Shown piece after piece: positions 6,994-17,270 of a stretch of 64,000 bases of DNA. A program made the translations under genes and the position numbers. The first letter of the stretch is position 1; each line of letters starts with the position of its first letter. Origin of the DNA: Nitrospira sp. GTDB taxonomy: Bacteria; Nitrospirota; Nitrospiria; Nitrospirales; Nitrospiraceae. The notes under the pieces were generated by a model. It saw only the letters and a list, made by a program, of their open reading frames with translations. It was not told the DNA's origin and did not search any database. The DNA lies in contig SWDS01000010.1 of the NCBI GenBank assembly GCA_005116745.1, positions 338,432 to 402,431 of the forward strand. Reading direction: 5' to 3'.

Positions 6994-8561
6994 ACATGGT
7001 ACGACGAAACAAGAAGGGCAAGGTCTATTTAGTCGGAGCTGGTCCGGGAGATCCTGGTCTGTTGACCCTTCGAGGAAAAGAGTGTCTTGAGCAGGCTGAC
7101 GTGGTCCTCTACGATTATCTGGCTAACCCCGCTCTCCTTGCCCATGCCCGAGAAGAAGCCGAGCGGGTGTATGTCGGACGGAGAGGCAAAGGGAAATACC
7201 CTGAGCAGGATGCGATCAATCGTCTGCTGATTGAACGAGCCAGCGCAGGCAGCGTGGTTGTGAGGTTGAAGGGAGGCGATCCGTTTGTCTTTGGGCGGGG
7301 AGGAGAGGAGGCGGAAGCGCTCGCGTCGGCCAAGATCGAATTCGAAATCGTTCCTGGGGTGACTGCTGCGGTTGCCGCCCCTGCCTATGCCGGTATTCCG
7401 GTGACTCATCGAACGTTGGCGTCTACGCTGACGATTGTGACCGGACATGAAGATCCAGAAAAGCCTTCGACGGCCCTGGATTGGTCGAGGCTGGCGACGA
7501 GCCAAGGGACGGTTGTCTTTCTCATGGGCATGAAAAATCTTTCGATGATCGCCGCGACCTTGTTAGCCGAAGGGCGAGCGGGGTCTACGCCCGTGGCGAT
7601 CATTCGGTGGGGAACGAGAGCCTCCCAGCAGACCGTTGTCGGAACATTGGCTGATATTGTGGAGAAGGCCGAAGCTGAAAAAATGGAGCCGCCAACCGTC
7701 ATTGTCGTAGGGGAGGTCGTTCGACTTCGGTCGAAGCTCAACTGGTTCGAGCAGCGCCCGCTCTTTGGCATACGTGTGCTCATGACGCGCGCGAAAGAAC
7801 AGGCTGGTGAGTTGGCTACCCGCTTGGCCAGCTATGGTGCTGAACCGGTCGAGGCTCCGACGATTACGATCGTTCCCCCTCCAGACTGGGCGCCTGTGGA
7901 CCACGCGATTTCCGAGATTAGGACGTACGATTGGATTATTTTTACCAGCGTCAATGGCGTGAGCCGTTTCATGACCAGGCTTTTCGCTCGTGGGCACGAC
8001 TCACGCTGCTTAGCCGGACGGCAGCTATGCTGTATTGGGCCACGCACGGCTCAGGAGTTGGAAAAGTTTGGAGTCAAAGCGGATGTGGTTCCTGCAGAAT
8101 ATCAGGCAGAAGGAGTGTTAGCCGCACTGAGTCGGCAGGATGTAAAAAACACCCGTATCCTAATCCCTCGGGCCGAAGTGGCCAGAGAGCTCTTGCCGGA
8201 CGAACTTCGTGCGGCCGGGGCACAGGTTGATGTCATACCCGTGTACCGAACGCTCACACCAGGCCAGGATTCCGTGGGGTGGCGGCAGGAGCTCATGGAT
8301 CATCGGATTCATGTCGTCACGTTTACGAGCTCTTCCACAGTCCGCAACTTTGTTACGATGCTCGGGGGTGCGGAAGCGGTGAAGCCGCTCGTGCAATCCG
8401 TCATGATCGCGTGCATCGGACCCATTACAGCCAAGACCGCAGAGGAATATGGTTTGACGGTCTCGATCATGCCCGATGAGAATACGATTCCTGCACTGGT
8501 GGATGCAATCGCCCACCATTATGAAAGCCGTGAGCAGGTTGCCACGGGAACGCTGCAGTAA
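6990..8561 (+). CDS. cobA-hemD: Fused uroporphyrinogen-III C-methyltransferase / uroporphyrinogen-III synthase
   Basis: A 523-residue two-domain enzyme. Residues about 10-250 are the SUMT (CobA) domain: VYLVGAGPGDPGLLTLRG, VVRLKGGDPFVFGRGGEE, EIVPGVTAAVAAPAYAGIP and a C-terminal PPTVIVVGEVVRL. It methylates uroporphyrinogen III to precorrin-2 for siroheme, cobalamin or heme d1. Residues about 258-510 are HemD (RVLMTRAKEQAGELATRL, WIIFTSVNGVSRF, VVTFTSSSTVRNF), which cyclises hydroxymethylbilane to uroporphyrinogen III. The fusion places closure and first methylation in one polypeptide and is known in several phyla. It starts with GTG overlapping the hemC stop by four bases. Both domains look complete. 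Confidence 0.94.
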   Translation: MNMVRRNKKGKVYLVGAGPGDPGLLTLRGKECLEQADVVLYDYLANPALLAHAREEAERVYVGRRGKGKYPEQDAINRLLIERASAGSVVVRLKGGDPFVFGRGGEEAEALASAKIEFEIVPGVTAAVAAPAYAGIPVTHRTLASTLTIVTGHEDPEKPSTALDWSRLATSQGTVVFLMGMKNLSMIAATLLAEGRAGSTPVAIIRWGTRASQQTVVGTLADIVEKAEAEKMEPPTVIVVGEVVRLRSKLNWFEQRPLFGIRVLMTRAKEQAGELATRLASYGAEPVEAPTITIVPPPDWAPVDHAISEIRTYDWIIFTSVNGVSRFMTRLFARGHDSRCLAGRQLCCIGPRTAQELEKFGVKADVVPAEYQAEGVLAALSRQDVKNTRILIPRAEVARELLPDELRAAGAQVDVIPVYRTLTPGQDSVGWRQELMDHRIHVVTFTSSSTVRNFVTMLGGAEAVKPLVQSVMIACIGPITAKTAEEYGLTVSIMPDENTIPALVDAIAHHYESREQVATGTLQ

Positions 8562-8610
8562 TGAGCGCACACACCATGTGCGATGGCCTTATACACGAAG
8601 GGAGAGCGAG

Positions 8611-9003
8611 ATGGTTCCTGTTAAGTCGTTCATGATTCCTCGAGAAAAGTTCGTGACGGTGCCTCGTGATACCGATACACAAACGGCTGCCCGCATCATG
8701 CGTGACCGTGGGATCGGCAGTCTGTTCGTGACCAACGACCGTGAGATCATCGGCATCATCACGGACACGGACATGATGCGCCGGGTGGTGGCGGCCGGGA
8801 CAGATGCCACGAAGACCACGGTCGAGCAAATTATGTCCGCGCCGATCATGACGATCGAGGAGAACAAGACAATCTTGGATGCCAATGATCTCATGGCGAA
8901 ATCCCATCTTCGTCATTTAGGGGTGACACGCGAGGGCGTGCTGGTCGGGCTCATCTCTGTTCGCGACCTGGTCGTATTCTTGACGAACCTTCCACGAAAG
9001 TAA
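8611..9003 (+). CDS. Two-CBS-domain protein
   Basis: A 130-residue protein made almost entirely of a tandem CBS (Bateman) pair: residues about 8-65 (MIPREKFVTVPRDT to GIITDTDMMRRVV) and 73-127 (IMSAPIMTIEENKT to VLVGLISVRDLVVFL). CBS pairs bind adenosine nucleotides such as AMP, ATP or SAM and usually regulate a partner. No catalytic domain is attached. The start ATG 8611 follows GGGAGAGCG; an upstream in-frame extension to 8476 overlaps cobA-hemD and has no domain character. It sits between cobA-hemD and hemB with an 8-bp gap to hemB, so it is likely co-transcribed with the tetrapyrrole genes. A role in sensing energy or SAM status there is only an inference. Confidence 0.88.
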   Translation: MVPVKSFMIPREKFVTVPRDTDTQTAARIMRDRGIGSLFVTNDREIIGIITDTDMMRRVVAAGTDATKTTVEQIMSAPIMTIEENKTILDANDLMAKSHLRHLGVTREGVLVGLISVRDLVVFLTNLPRK

Positions 9004-9011
9004 GGTAGATC

Positions 9012-9983
9012 ATGGGGTTTCCGATCCAGCGCCTCCGACGTCTGCGGCAACATGAATCGTTGCGTCGAATGGTACGTGAAACGACGCTGTCTCCGTCAGA
9101 TTTTATCTATCCGCTGTTTGTGGTCGAGGGACAGGGGCGCCGTGAAGAGATTGCATCGATGCCCGGCCAATTTCGGCTCTCCATCGATGTGTTGGTCAAA
9201 GAAGCGGGAGAGATTCTGGCCTTAGGGATTCCGGCCATCATTCTTTTCGGCATTCCAGCGCGCAAAGATGAGCGTGGTAGTTCCGGATGGGACCCAAACG
9301 GGATTGTGCAGCGGGCGATCAGAGCCGTCAAACAACAGGTGCCGGGATTGCTTGTGATCACAGATGTCTGTATCGACGAGTATACCGACCATGGACATTG
9401 CGGAATCGTCAAAGATGGAAAAGTTCTCAATGATGAGACGCTCGAATGCCTCACGGTGATGGCCCGCACCCATGCTGAGGCTGGAGCCGATATGGTTGCG
9501 CCGTCGGATATGATGGATGGTCGTGTTGCGGCGATCCGACGCGAACTAGATCGCTCCGGGTTCTCTGAGCTGCCGATTCTGGCCTATGCGGCCAAGTTTT
9601 CCTCTTGTTTCTATGCCCCGTTTCGCGACGCGGCGTTTTCCAGTCCTCAATTTGGTGACCGACAGTCCTATCAGATGGACCCGGCGAATGCGCGCGAAGC
9701 GCTTCGCGAGATCGATCTCGATGTCGAAGAAGGTGCCGATATCGTCATGGTCAAACCGGCGTTACCGTACCTGGACATCATTGCGCTGGCCCGCGCTCGT
9801 ACACTCCTCCCTCTCGCTGCGTATCAGGTGAGCGGTGAGTACAGTATGATTAAGGCGGCAGCAAGGGCGGGGTGGCTTGATGAGTCACGTGCCATGATGG
9901 AATCGCTGTTGGCAATCAAACGGGCAGGAGCCGATCTGATCTTGTCGTACTTTGCTAAAGACGCTGTCAAGCTGCTTCGTTGA
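9012..9983 (+). CDS. hemB: Delta-aminolevulinic acid dehydratase (porphobilinogen synthase)
   Basis: A 323-residue enzyme that condenses two 5-aminolevulinates into porphobilinogen. The catalytic lysines lie in [12 protein letters not shown] and [13 protein letters not shown]. The allosteric or substrate arginine-aspartate region [17 protein letters not shown] is intact. The metal-binding stretch reads [14 protein letters not shown], i.e. Cys-x-Asp ... Cys, rather than the three-cysteine zinc pattern of the E. coli enzyme or the all-aspartate magnesium type of Pseudomonas. Metal use may therefore be mixed. It lies 8 bp after the CBS gene and 6 bp before ribF. Confidence 0.96.
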   Translation: MGFPIQRLRRLRQHESLRRMVRETTLSPSDFIYPLFVVEGQGRREEIASMPGQFRLSIDVLVKEAGEILALGIPAIILFGIPARKDERGSSGWDPNGIVQRAIRAVKQQVPGLLVITDVCIDEYTDHGHCGIVKDGKVLNDETLECLTVMARTHAEAGADMVAPSDMMDGRVAAIRRELDRSGFSELPILAYAAKFSSCFYAPFRDAAFSSPQFGDRQSYQMDPANAREALREIDLDVEEGADIVMVKPALPYLDIIALARARTLLPLAAYQVSGEYSMIKAAARAGWLDESRAMMESLLAIKRAGADLILSYFAKDAVKLLR

Positions 9984-9989
9984 CCGACG

Positions 9990-10937
9990 ATGAACGTGAC
10001 CCGCGGATATTCGGATGAGGTCGTGCGGCCGTATCCAGTGGGGACCATCGGGAATTTCGATGGGCATCATCTCGGGCATCATGCGCTCTTGAAACAAGTG
10101 GTCGAGACGGCTCGCGCTGCTCGGGGAACTGCCGTCGTCTTGACGTTCGATCCTCACCCGGTGAAAATTCTTGCGCCTCACGTTGATCTGCGGTTCCTGA
10201 CGAGTGCGGACGAAAAACGTGCTCGTTTCGAACAAGCGGGAATCGATGAAGTGGTCTCCCTGGAGTTCACGCAAGCCTTTGCTGCCTTCTCTCCGGAGAT
10301 ATTCGCCGAGCAGGTTCTTTCCAAGGGACTTGGGCTGAAAGAGGTGTTTGTTGGACAACATTTTGCCTTTGGCCACAAGCGAGTAGGGAAGATCGATGAT
10401 TTGATTGCGCTCGGCAAGCAATTCGGTTTTGTTGTCCATCCGACTCCTCCGGTGATGATCGATGGAGGAGTGGTCAGCTCGACGAGAATCAGGCAGCTGA
10501 TCAACGCCGGACAGGTTGATCAAGCGGCAGTGTTACTTGGCCGACACTATGCGCTGAGCGGAGTTGTCGCTCCGGGCGAGGGGAGAGGGCGAAGGCTTGG
10601 ATGTGCGACTGCGAACCTTCGACTGCCTCCAGGCCGTGTGGCTCCGGCTGACGGGATTTATGCTTCCGTCACGATCCTGAATCAGGAACGGTATGATTCC
10701 ATCGCCTATATCGGTACGAGACCCACCTTTGATGGTGGTGAGCGGGGATTGGAGGTTTCCATTCTGGATGGGACTCACGAGCTGTATGGACGCACGCTCT
10801 CGGTTGAGTTTATCAGTCGTATCCGAGGCGACGCACAGTTTAATAGTGGAGAAGCGTTGAGCCGACAGATCGCCTCCGACGTGGATTCTGCGAGGGGCAT
10901 CCTCCGTCGATATCATGAAACAATCGGAAAGCGATAA
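9990..10937 (+). CDS. ribF: Bifunctional riboflavin kinase / FAD synthetase
   Basis: A 315-residue enzyme making FMN and then FAD. The N-terminal nucleotidyltransferase domain has GTIGNFDGHHLGHHALL (normally GNFDGVHLGH) and VVSSTRIRQLI. The C-terminal riboflavin kinase domain has PGEGRGRRLGCATANL and RPTFDGGERGLEVSILD. It starts 6 bp after hemB, and its 3' end overlaps the annotated tilS start by 23 bp, so it appears to be part of the same transcript. Confidence 0.95.
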   Translation: MNVTRGYSDEVVRPYPVGTIGNFDGHHLGHHALLKQVVETARAARGTAVVLTFDPHPVKILAPHVDLRFLTSADEKRARFEQAGIDEVVSLEFTQAFAAFSPEIFAEQVLSKGLGLKEVFVGQHFAFGHKRVGKIDDLIALGKQFGFVVHPTPPVMIDGGVVSSTRIRQLINAGQVDQAAVLLGRHYALSGVVAPGEGRGRRLGCATANLRLPPGRVAPADGIYASVTILNQERYDSIAYIGTRPTFDGGERGLEVSILDGTHELYGRTLSVEFISRIRGDAQFNSGEALSRQIASDVDSARGILRRYHETIGKR

Positions 10938-12390
10938 ATCCCTGAACCTGGTCTTGAGCAGATCTATCAATACAATGGCCTGGCCTCCGCTCGTGCATCG
11001 GGTGGTTCGAACGATTCGGTCCAGAAGCCTTTTCCAACACGGGCAGCATATAGTGGTCGCTATCTCGGGTGGCCCGGACTCCGTCGCATTGTTATCGATC
11101 CTCTCTCATCTCCGGTCAAGTTGGGTGCTGACCTTGTCAGCCGTCCATTGTAACTATGGATTGCGAGGGGCTGAGTCTGAGGGGGACCAACAATTTGTAG
11201 AGGCGTTTTGCCAAGAGCTCGGAGTTTCTCTCCATGTTCGACGGGTTGGATTACAGACCGAAGGGCGCAGGGTATCCGTGCAGGCTATGGCCCGTGACAT
11301 CCGCTATCGGGTGATGCAGGAGGTTGCTGAGCAATGTGGTGCCGATCGCATTGCCGTGGGCCATACGGCAAACGACCAGGCGGAGACCGTTGTGCTCTGG
11401 ATGCTTCGTGGTGCGGGACTGACTGGGTTGTCCGGCATGCCAGCGTTCCGGGATGACAATGTGATTCGGCCTTTGTATGAGACGACGCGGCAGGAGATTC
11501 TGGCGTATCTTTGCAAGGCGGGCGTGTCGTTTCGTGAGGACTCCAGCAATGTCAAACCGCAGTACCTGCGGAACCGAGTGAGGAGGGAGGTCATTCCTGT
11601 TCTGACTCAGCTGGTCCCATCGAGCGTCAATGCGCTCTGTAGGCTCGCAGAGATCTGCAGGGAAGACGATCGCTATTTGGATCAACAGATTACCGCCCTC
11701 TCCTCGTCTGCTATGGAACGAGCATCCGACGGAGGCTGGACGATCGATCGGGTGTCTCTTCTTGAACTTCCAGTATCTCTTCAACGGCGTTGTGTCCGAA
11801 ACCTCTTTCGGCAGACTGATGACCAATTTCGCTCCCCCAGTCTTCGAATGGTTGATCGCATCATTCGCCTGGCCTCAAAGAGGGAAGCTGGTTCAAGTCT
11901 CGATGTGAAGGGGGGGCACGTTGTTGTCAGTGATCGCCATCTACGATTTGTTCCGCTTCAAGCACGAGCGATCTCCCATGTTGGACAACCGCACGGCAGC
12001 TGTCAGGAATTCTTATCTGTGCCTGGAGAGCTTCTATGGTCTGGAACGGGTCAACGACTTCAGGTACAGCAGCAGGCAGGTAGCCAGCTGTGTACTCCTC
12101 TCGGAAAAGATCGGATTCTGGTGGATGCCGATCAGGTGTCTTTGCCACTGATGGTACGGAATTGGTTGCCGGGAGATCGATTTCATCCCTCTGGCATGGG
12201 AGGACAGTCAAAGAAGCTCCAGGATTTTTTTATGGATCTGAAGATACCGATTGCAGTCCGATCGCGTATTCCTCTGGTGGTGGCTCCCGAGGGAATCCTG
12301 TGGGTCGTTGGCTATCGACAGGATGAACGCTGGGCGTCCACCACTACTACGAAACGCTGTCTGGTCTTCACGTGCGAAGATCTAGCATGA
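10915..12390 (+). CDS. tilS: tRNA(Ile)-lysidine synthase
   Basis: A 491-residue PP-loop ATPase that converts the wobble C34 of tRNA-Ile(CAU) to lysidine, an essential decoding modification. The N-terminal domain has the P-loop SGGPDS at residues about 45-50, NYGLRGAESEGD, and GHTANDQAETVVLWMLRGAG. A substrate-binding domain follows, and the C-terminal TilS domain has MVRNWLPGDRFHPSGM and KKLQDFFMDLKIP. The ATG at 10915 lies inside ribF; an alternative ATG at 10975 (MAWPPL) would remove the overlap and still keep the P-loop. Confidence 0.95.
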   Translation: MKQSESDKSLNLVLSRSINTMAWPPLVHRVVRTIRSRSLFQHGQHIVVAISGGPDSVALLSILSHLRSSWVLTLSAVHCNYGLRGAESEGDQQFVEAFCQELGVSLHVRRVGLQTEGRRVSVQAMARDIRYRVMQEVAEQCGADRIAVGHTANDQAETVVLWMLRGAGLTGLSGMPAFRDDNVIRPLYETTRQEILAYLCKAGVSFREDSSNVKPQYLRNRVRREVIPVLTQLVPSSVNALCRLAEICREDDRYLDQQITALSSSAMERASDGGWTIDRVSLLELPVSLQRRCVRNLFRQTDDQFRSPSLRMVDRIIRLASKREAGSSLDVKGGHVVVSDRHLRFVPLQARAISHVGQPHGSCQEFLSVPGELLWSGTGQRLQVQQQAGSQLCTPLGKDRILVDADQVSLPLMVRNWLPGDRFHPSGMGGQSKKLQDFFMDLKIPIAVRSRIPLVVAPEGILWVVGYRQDERWASTTTTKRCLVFTCEDLA

Positions 12391-12409
12391 ACGGAAGGAA
12401 CTGAGTCAG

Positions 12410-12952
12410 ATGGAACGTATGTTTGGACGTCCGATCGTGACCCAAGAGCAGATGCGAAGCCGCATCCGTGAGTTGGGCCGACAGATCAGTGCTGACTATG
12501 CTGGCAAGGATCTTGTGCTTGTCGGTGTGCTCAAGGGGGCTTATGCGTTTTTTGCTGATTTGGCACGCGCGATTCGAATTCCAGTGCGGGTCGATTTCAT
12601 CATCGTGACGAGCTACGGAACGCAAACGAAGACGTCCGGGAAGGTCAAGCTCGTGACCGAGCTGACCGAAAAGATCAAGAATAGAGATGTGCTACTCGTT
12701 GAGGATATCGTCGATTCAGGATTGACGATTCAATATCTTACCAAGGCCCTGGCCAAGCAGAAACCGAGAAGCATTAAGGTCTGCACCTTGCTGAGTAAGC
12801 CAGAACGCCGCGTTGTTGATGTCCCGTTGCAGTATATTGGGTTCAGAATTCCGGACCAGTACGTCGTGGGATATGGACTTGATTATCAGCAACAGTACCG
12901 GAACCTTCCATACCTCGCCGTTCTCGACCAGCGAAACCAGCAAGAGGAGTAG
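12410..12952 (+). CDS. hpt: Hypoxanthine phosphoribosyltransferase
   Basis: A 180-residue type I PRTase that salvages hypoxanthine (and often guanine) to the nucleotide with PRPP. The PRPP-binding loop LLVEDIVDSGLT is at residues about 100-111; other landmarks are LVLVGVLKGAYAFFADL, DFIIVTSYG and YVVGYGLDYQQQYRNLPYL. The tilS-hpt-ftsH order is a widely conserved neighbourhood in bacteria, which supports all three calls. Confidence 0.95.
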   Translation: MERMFGRPIVTQEQMRSRIRELGRQISADYAGKDLVLVGVLKGAYAFFADLARAIRIPVRVDFIIVTSYGTQTKTSGKVKLVTELTEKIKNRDVLLVEDIVDSGLTIQYLTKALAKQKPRSIKVCTLLSKPERRVVDVPLQYIGFRIPDQYVVGYGLDYQQQYRNLPYLAVLDQRNQQEE

Positions 12953-13051
12953 AGTTTTCTCACGAGCTGTTGGCAATTTGCATAAGGCTATGGTAACATC
13001 ACCACGGTTTCTACATACGTGGCCTCCAATGCTGTTGCGAAGGAGAACTGG

Positions 13052-14863
13052 ATGAATTCCCGGGTCAAGAACCTGCTTTTTTGGGTGGTGGTCGGCTTGT
13101 TCATGATTCTCCTGTTCAATCTGTTCAGTGTGCCGACTCACGCGCCTGAAGAAGAAGTGATATTCAGCGATTTTATGGCAAAGCTCGATAAGGGTGATTT
13201 TGAAAAAGTCATCATCAAGGGTAATCATATCAGCGGGGTCCTGAAGGACAAAACTCGCATCCGTACCTATTCCGCTGACTATCCTGAGTTTGTGAAGGTC
13301 CTTCGTGAGAAAGATGTTCAGATTGAGGTGAAACCACCGGAAGAGAGTCCGTGGTATATCACGTTCCTGGTTACGTGGGGACCATTTATCCTGTTCCTTG
13401 GTCTCTGGTTTTTCCTGATGCGTCAGATGCAAATTGGGGGGAACAAGGCTCTGTCATTCGGAAAGAGTCGCGCCCGAATGCTGACGGAAGAACGAAAGAA
13501 GATCACATTTTCAGACGTCGCTGGTGTTGATGAGGCAAAAGAGGAAGTTCTCGAAATCATTGAGTTCCTAAAAGATCCTCGTAAATTTCAGAAGCTTGGT
13601 GGGCGCATACCGAAGGGTGTGCTGGTCGTCGGCCCTCCAGGAACAGGAAAGACCTTACTTGCGAAGGCAATAGCAGGAGAAGCTGGAGTGCCATTCTTCA
13701 GCATTAGCGGATCTGATTTCGTAGAGATGTTTGTAGGTGTCGGAGCTTCGCGGGTCAGGGATTTGTTTGAACAAGGGAAGAAGCATGCCCCCTGCATCAT
13801 TTTTATAGACGAAATTGATGCGGTTGGTCGTTTACGGGGCGCAGGCCTCGGTGGTGGGCATGATGAACGGGAACAAACGCTCAATCAGTTGCTTGTGGAA
13901 ATGGATGGCTTCGATACAACCGAGGGAGTCATTTTGGTCGCCGCGACCAATCGTCCTGATGTACTCGATCCGGCCTTGCTGAGACCTGGACGCTTTGACC
14001 GGCAGGTGATGGTTAATCGCCCGGACCTCAAAGGCCGGTCAGAAATCTTGAAGGTCCATACGAAGAAAGTTCCTGTCGCTACGAATGTCGAATTAGAAAA
14101 AATTGCCAGAGGAACTCCTGGATTTTCAGGTGCTGATCTGGAAAACCTCGTGAATGAAGCGGCACTGTGGGCGGCTCGCCAGAACAAGAAGGAAGTCGAA
14201 AACATAGACTTCGAGATGGCGAAAGATAAGGTGATGATGGGGGCCGAACGGAAGAGTATGTTTCTTACCGAAGAGGAAAAGAGGATTACTGCCTACCATG
14301 AAGCCGGCCACGTATTGATGGCGAAGCTCTTACCAGGGACGGACCCGGTTCATAAGGTGACGATTATTCCAAGAGGTCGCGCTTTGGGCGTGACAATGCA
14401 ACTGCCGACAGATGATCGGCACAACTACTCGAAGGAATTTCTCTACAATAACTTGGCGATTCTTATGGGTGGACGTGTCGCTGAAGAGCTTGTCTTCAAA
14501 CATGTCACAACAGGAGCCGGCAATGATCTGGAACGTGCAACGGATCTTGCCCGTAAGATGGTATGCGAGTGGGGTATGAGCGAGAAGTTGGGTCCTTTGA
14601 CCTTTGGCCAAAAGGAAGATTCAGTGTTTCTTGGGCGAGACTTTGCTACGAAACGGGATGTCAGTGATCAAGTGGCGCTTGAAATCGATCTTGAGATCAA
14701 GCGCTTTGTCACGGAAAACTATGAACGTGCGAAACGTGTACTCACTGAACAGATGACGAGTCTGAAGGCTGTAGCGGAGGCACTACTTGAAAAAGAAGTG
14801 CTTGACGCACTAGAAATTGATCAGATTCTGTTGCAATCCTCCTCTCAAACAGTTCCAGCCTAA
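13052..14863 (+). CDS. ftsH: ATP-dependent zinc metalloprotease FtsH
   Basis: A 603-residue inner-membrane AAA+ protease. Two N-terminal membrane segments (about residues 8-27 and 105-127) flank a small periplasmic domain. The AAA module has Walker A GPPGTGKT, Walker [11 protein letters not shown] and the second region of homology ([10 protein letters not shown]). The peptidase domain has the zinc motif HEAGH in [12 protein letters not shown] and a third ligand region in [18 protein letters not shown]. It degrades misfolded membrane proteins and short-lived regulators. The start ATG 13052 was chosen because AAGGAG (13040-13045) precedes it by six bases; a GTG at 13019 lacks a site. A weak promoter-like pair (TTGGCA, 18 bp, TAACAT) lies in the gap after hpt. 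Confidence 0.97.
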   Translation: MNSRVKNLLFWVVVGLFMILLFNLFSVPTHAPEEEVIFSDFMAKLDKGDFEKVIIKGNHISGVLKDKTRIRTYSADYPEFVKVLREKDVQIEVKPPEESPWYITFLVTWGPFILFLGLWFFLMRQMQIGGNKALSFGKSRARMLTEERKKITFSDVAGVDEAKEEVLEIIEFLKDPRKFQKLGGRIPKGVLVVGPPGTGKTLLAKAIAGEAGVPFFSISGSDFVEMFVGVGASRVRDLFEQGKKHAPCIIFIDEIDAVGRLRGAGLGGGHDEREQTLNQLLVEMDGFDTTEGVILVAATNRPDVLDPALLRPGRFDRQVMVNRPDLKGRSEILKVHTKKVPVATNVELEKIARGTPGFSGADLENLVNEAALWAARQNKKEVENIDFEMAKDKVMMGAERKSMFLTEEEKRITAYHEAGHVLMAKLLPGTDPVHKVTIIPRGRALGVTMQLPTDDRHNYSKEFLYNNLAILMGGRVAEELVFKHVTTGAGNDLERATDLARKMVCEWGMSEKLGPLTFGQKEDSVFLGRDFATKRDVSDQVALEIDLEIKRFVTENYERAKRVLTEQMTSLKAVAEALLEKEVLDALEIDQILLQSSSQTVPA

Positions 14864-14868
14864 GTATC

Positions 14869-14894
14869 GTGCCAACGCTTGTTTGCGTTGGCAC
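14869..14894 (+). terminator. Intergenic hairpin after ftsH
   Basis: GTGCCAACGC and GCGTTGGCAC form a perfect 10-bp stem with a six-base loop, starting six bases after the ftsH stop. No T run follows, so it may act as a 3'-stabilising or attenuating structure rather than a classical terminator. It separates ftsH from folP. Confidence 0.5.
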
Positions 14895-14994
14895 CGTTGC
14901 CCCCGTTGTGCTGTATATATGCTCTGCACTCTGTCTAGTTTCTCCAGAGGAACTGGAATGACGGTTTGCATGCTTCTTTCATTGGTGGAATAGA

Positions 14995-15894
14995 TTGGAT
15001 CGAGTCTTACCTAAGGCCCTTACGTGGCAACCGTGGTTCTCTGCTAAAGGGCGAGAAATTCATTACAAACGGCGTCCACTTATTATGGGCGTCGTGAATG
15101 TCACGACTGATTCTTTCTATGATGGTGGACGCTATGTCGAGTCTGAACGAGCCATTGCCCACGCACTGGAACTTGTCGAGCAGGGTGCGGACATCATCGA
15201 TCTCGGGGGAGAGTCCACTCGGCCAGGCGCCTGTCCTGTTAGTGAACAGGATGAACTGGCTCATGTTATCCCAGTTGTGAAGGGTCTAGTCCATCGGGTG
15301 TCGGTCCCAATCTCGATCGATACGAGCAAGTCGCGAGTCGCTGAAGTCGCCCTGGATTATGGAGCGTCGATCATCAACGACGTGAGCGCACTGCGGCAAG
15401 ATCCTGCCATGGCGTCGGTCATTGCCCGCTTCGATGCGGCAGTTGTTCTGATGCACATGCAAGGGACTCCGCAAACGATGCAACAATCACCACAGTATTC
15501 CGATGTGGTTGGCGAAGTCGTGCGCTTTCTTGAGGGACGTGTGCAAATGGCTCTCCGTGCAGGGATTGCCGGAACGAACATCCTGCTTGATCCAGGCTTT
15601 GGTTTTGGTAAGCTGGTGAATCATAACCTTGACCTTCTTGATGGGTTATCTGCTATCGCAGCATTGAACCGTCCCGTATTGGTCGGTCTGTCACGAAAGG
15701 CGTTTATTGGGAATGTTGTTGAACGGCCTGTTGAACATCGAGAATGGGGGACTGCAGCGGCGGTGGCACTGGCAGTTGATCGCGGTGCTCACATTCTGCG
15801 TGTTCATGATGTTGCCATGATGATTGACGTAGTCAAGATGGCTGCGGCGCTGAATCCACGCTGGTCATCTTACAGACAGGAGCATGATGCGTAA
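14995..15894 (+). CDS. folP: Dihydropteroate synthase
   Basis: A 299-residue TIM-barrel enzyme that joins p-aminobenzoate to dihydropterin pyrophosphate in folate synthesis. Motifs: [53 protein letters not shown] and [12 protein letters not shown]. No ATG occurs before the conserved start of the domain, so a TTG at 14995 preceded by GGTGG is the best start. The 3' end overlaps glmM by 11 bp. The ftsH-folP-glmM order is common in many bacteria. Confidence 0.94.
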   Translation: MDRVLPKALTWQPWFSAKGREIHYKRRPLIMGVVNVTTDSFYDGGRYVESERAIAHALELVEQGADIIDLGGESTRPGACPVSEQDELAHVIPVVKGLVHRVSVPISIDTSKSRVAEVALDYGASIINDVSALRQDPAMASVIARFDAAVVLMHMQGTPQTMQQSPQYSDVVGEVVRFLEGRVQMALRAGIAGTNILLDPGFGFGKLVNHNLDLLDGLSAIAALNRPVLVGLSRKAFIGNVVERPVEHREWGTAAAVALAVDRGAHILRVHDVAMMIDVVKMAAALNPRWSSYRQEHDA

Positions 15895-17236
15895 ATTATT
15901 TGGAACCGATGGTGTCCGAGGGGTCGCCAATCTCGATCCCATGACTAGTGAAATGGCGATGCAGCTCGGACGGGCCGCTGCGCATATTTTCATGCGACGA
16001 GCGGGCCGCCATCAGATTGTCATCGGTAAAGACACCCGTATCTCAGGGTATATGCTCGAATCTGCATTGATGGCAGGAATCTGTTCGATGGGGGTGGATG
16101 TGCTGCTGGTTGGGCCGATGCCTACGCCGGCGATCGCATTCTTGACTAGAAGCCTACGGGCAGATGCAGGAGTGGTCATTTCGGCCTCGCACAATCCGTA
16201 TCAAGACAATGGTATTAAGTTTTTCTCAAAGGACGGATTTAAGCTCCCAGATGAAGTCGAAGCGCGTATTGAAGAGCTGATCGTATCAGATGAAATCAGC
16301 CATCTTCGTCCGACGGCAGACCTCATCGGGAAAGCCTACCGCATTGATGATGCAGCGGGGCGCTATATTGAATTTGCAAAGCGGTCCTTACCCAAGGACT
16401 TGGATTTTCAGGGGATCAAGCTCGTCGTCGATTGTGCAAATGGCGCGGCATACAATGTGGCTCCGATGGTGCTCAGAGAATTAGGCGCCACGATTGAGGT
16501 CATTGGCAATAAACCAGACGGGATGAATATCAATGCCAGGTGTGGCGCCGTTCATCCTGAGTTGCTTCAGGAGCAAGTGCTTCGCCACAAAGCCGATCTT
16601 GGAATCGCATTGGACGGCGATGCCGATCGAGCCGTCTTTGTCTGCGAGCAAGGAACGGTCATTGATGGCGATCATGTCATGGCGGCCTTAGGCCTGGATC
16701 TTCATCAAAGCGGGCTCCTTGTCAAGCAAACCTTGGTGGGAACCGTGATGAGCAACTTTGGGCTGGAGTTGTCGATGTCGAAAGCGGGCATCAAGCTGAT
16801 TCGGACGCCGGTTGGTGATCGATATCTGCTCGAACGAATGTTGGCGGAGGGCTATAGCTTCGGAGGAGAACAATCAGGACATTTCATCTTTCTCGACCAT
16901 AATACAACCGGAGACGGCCTCATTTCGGCCCTGCAGATCTTGTCCTTGGTGAAGCGAACCAAGAAGCCGTTATCCGAGTTAGCGAAGGCGATGACGGCCG
17001 TACCACAAGTGTTGGTGAATGTGCAGGTCACGAAGAAGCCGAGATTGGAATCGATTCCCGATATTGATTGCGCCATCCAAGCGAGCGAACGTCGCCTGAA
17101 CGGATGTGGGCGAGTTCTCATCAGATATTCAGGGACAGAGCCACTGTTGCGGATCATGGTGGAAGGAGAACAGTCTACCATGGTTAAGGAAGTGGCTGAT
17201 GAGCTAGCCAGGGTCGTACGAAAGCATATCGGCTGA
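15884..17236 (+). CDS. glmM: Phosphoglucosamine mutase
   Basis: A 450-residue enzyme of the alpha-D-phosphohexomutase family that converts glucosamine-6-phosphate to glucosamine-1-phosphate for peptidoglycan and LPS. Motifs: start [10 protein letters not shown], catalytic serine loop [14 protein letters not shown] (Ser in SASHNP), magnesium loop ALDGDADR, sugar-binding GGEQSGHF, and the phosphate-binding [15 protein letters not shown]. Two adjacent ATG codons (15884 and 15887) are possible starts, preceded by ACAGGAG. It overlaps folP, so it is probably translationally coupled. Confidence 0.96.
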   Translation: MMRKLFGTDGVRGVANLDPMTSEMAMQLGRAAAHIFMRRAGRHQIVIGKDTRISGYMLESALMAGICSMGVDVLLVGPMPTPAIAFLTRSLRADAGVVISASHNPYQDNGIKFFSKDGFKLPDEVEARIEELIVSDEISHLRPTADLIGKAYRIDDAAGRYIEFAKRSLPKDLDFQGIKLVVDCANGAAYNVAPMVLRELGATIEVIGNKPDGMNINARCGAVHPELLQEQVLRHKADLGIALDGDADRAVFVCEQGTVIDGDHVMAALGLDLHQSGLLVKQTLVGTVMSNFGLELSMSKAGIKLIRTPVGDRYLLERMLAEGYSFGGEQSGHFIFLDHNTTGDGLISALQILSLVKRTKKPLSELAKAMTAVPQVLVNVQVTKKPRLESIPDIDCAIQASERRLNGCGRVLIRYSGTEPLLRIMVEGEQSTMVKEVADELARVVRKHIG

Positions 17237-17270
17237 GTCTTCCCTCCTCCCCAGTACATGAGGGAAATTC

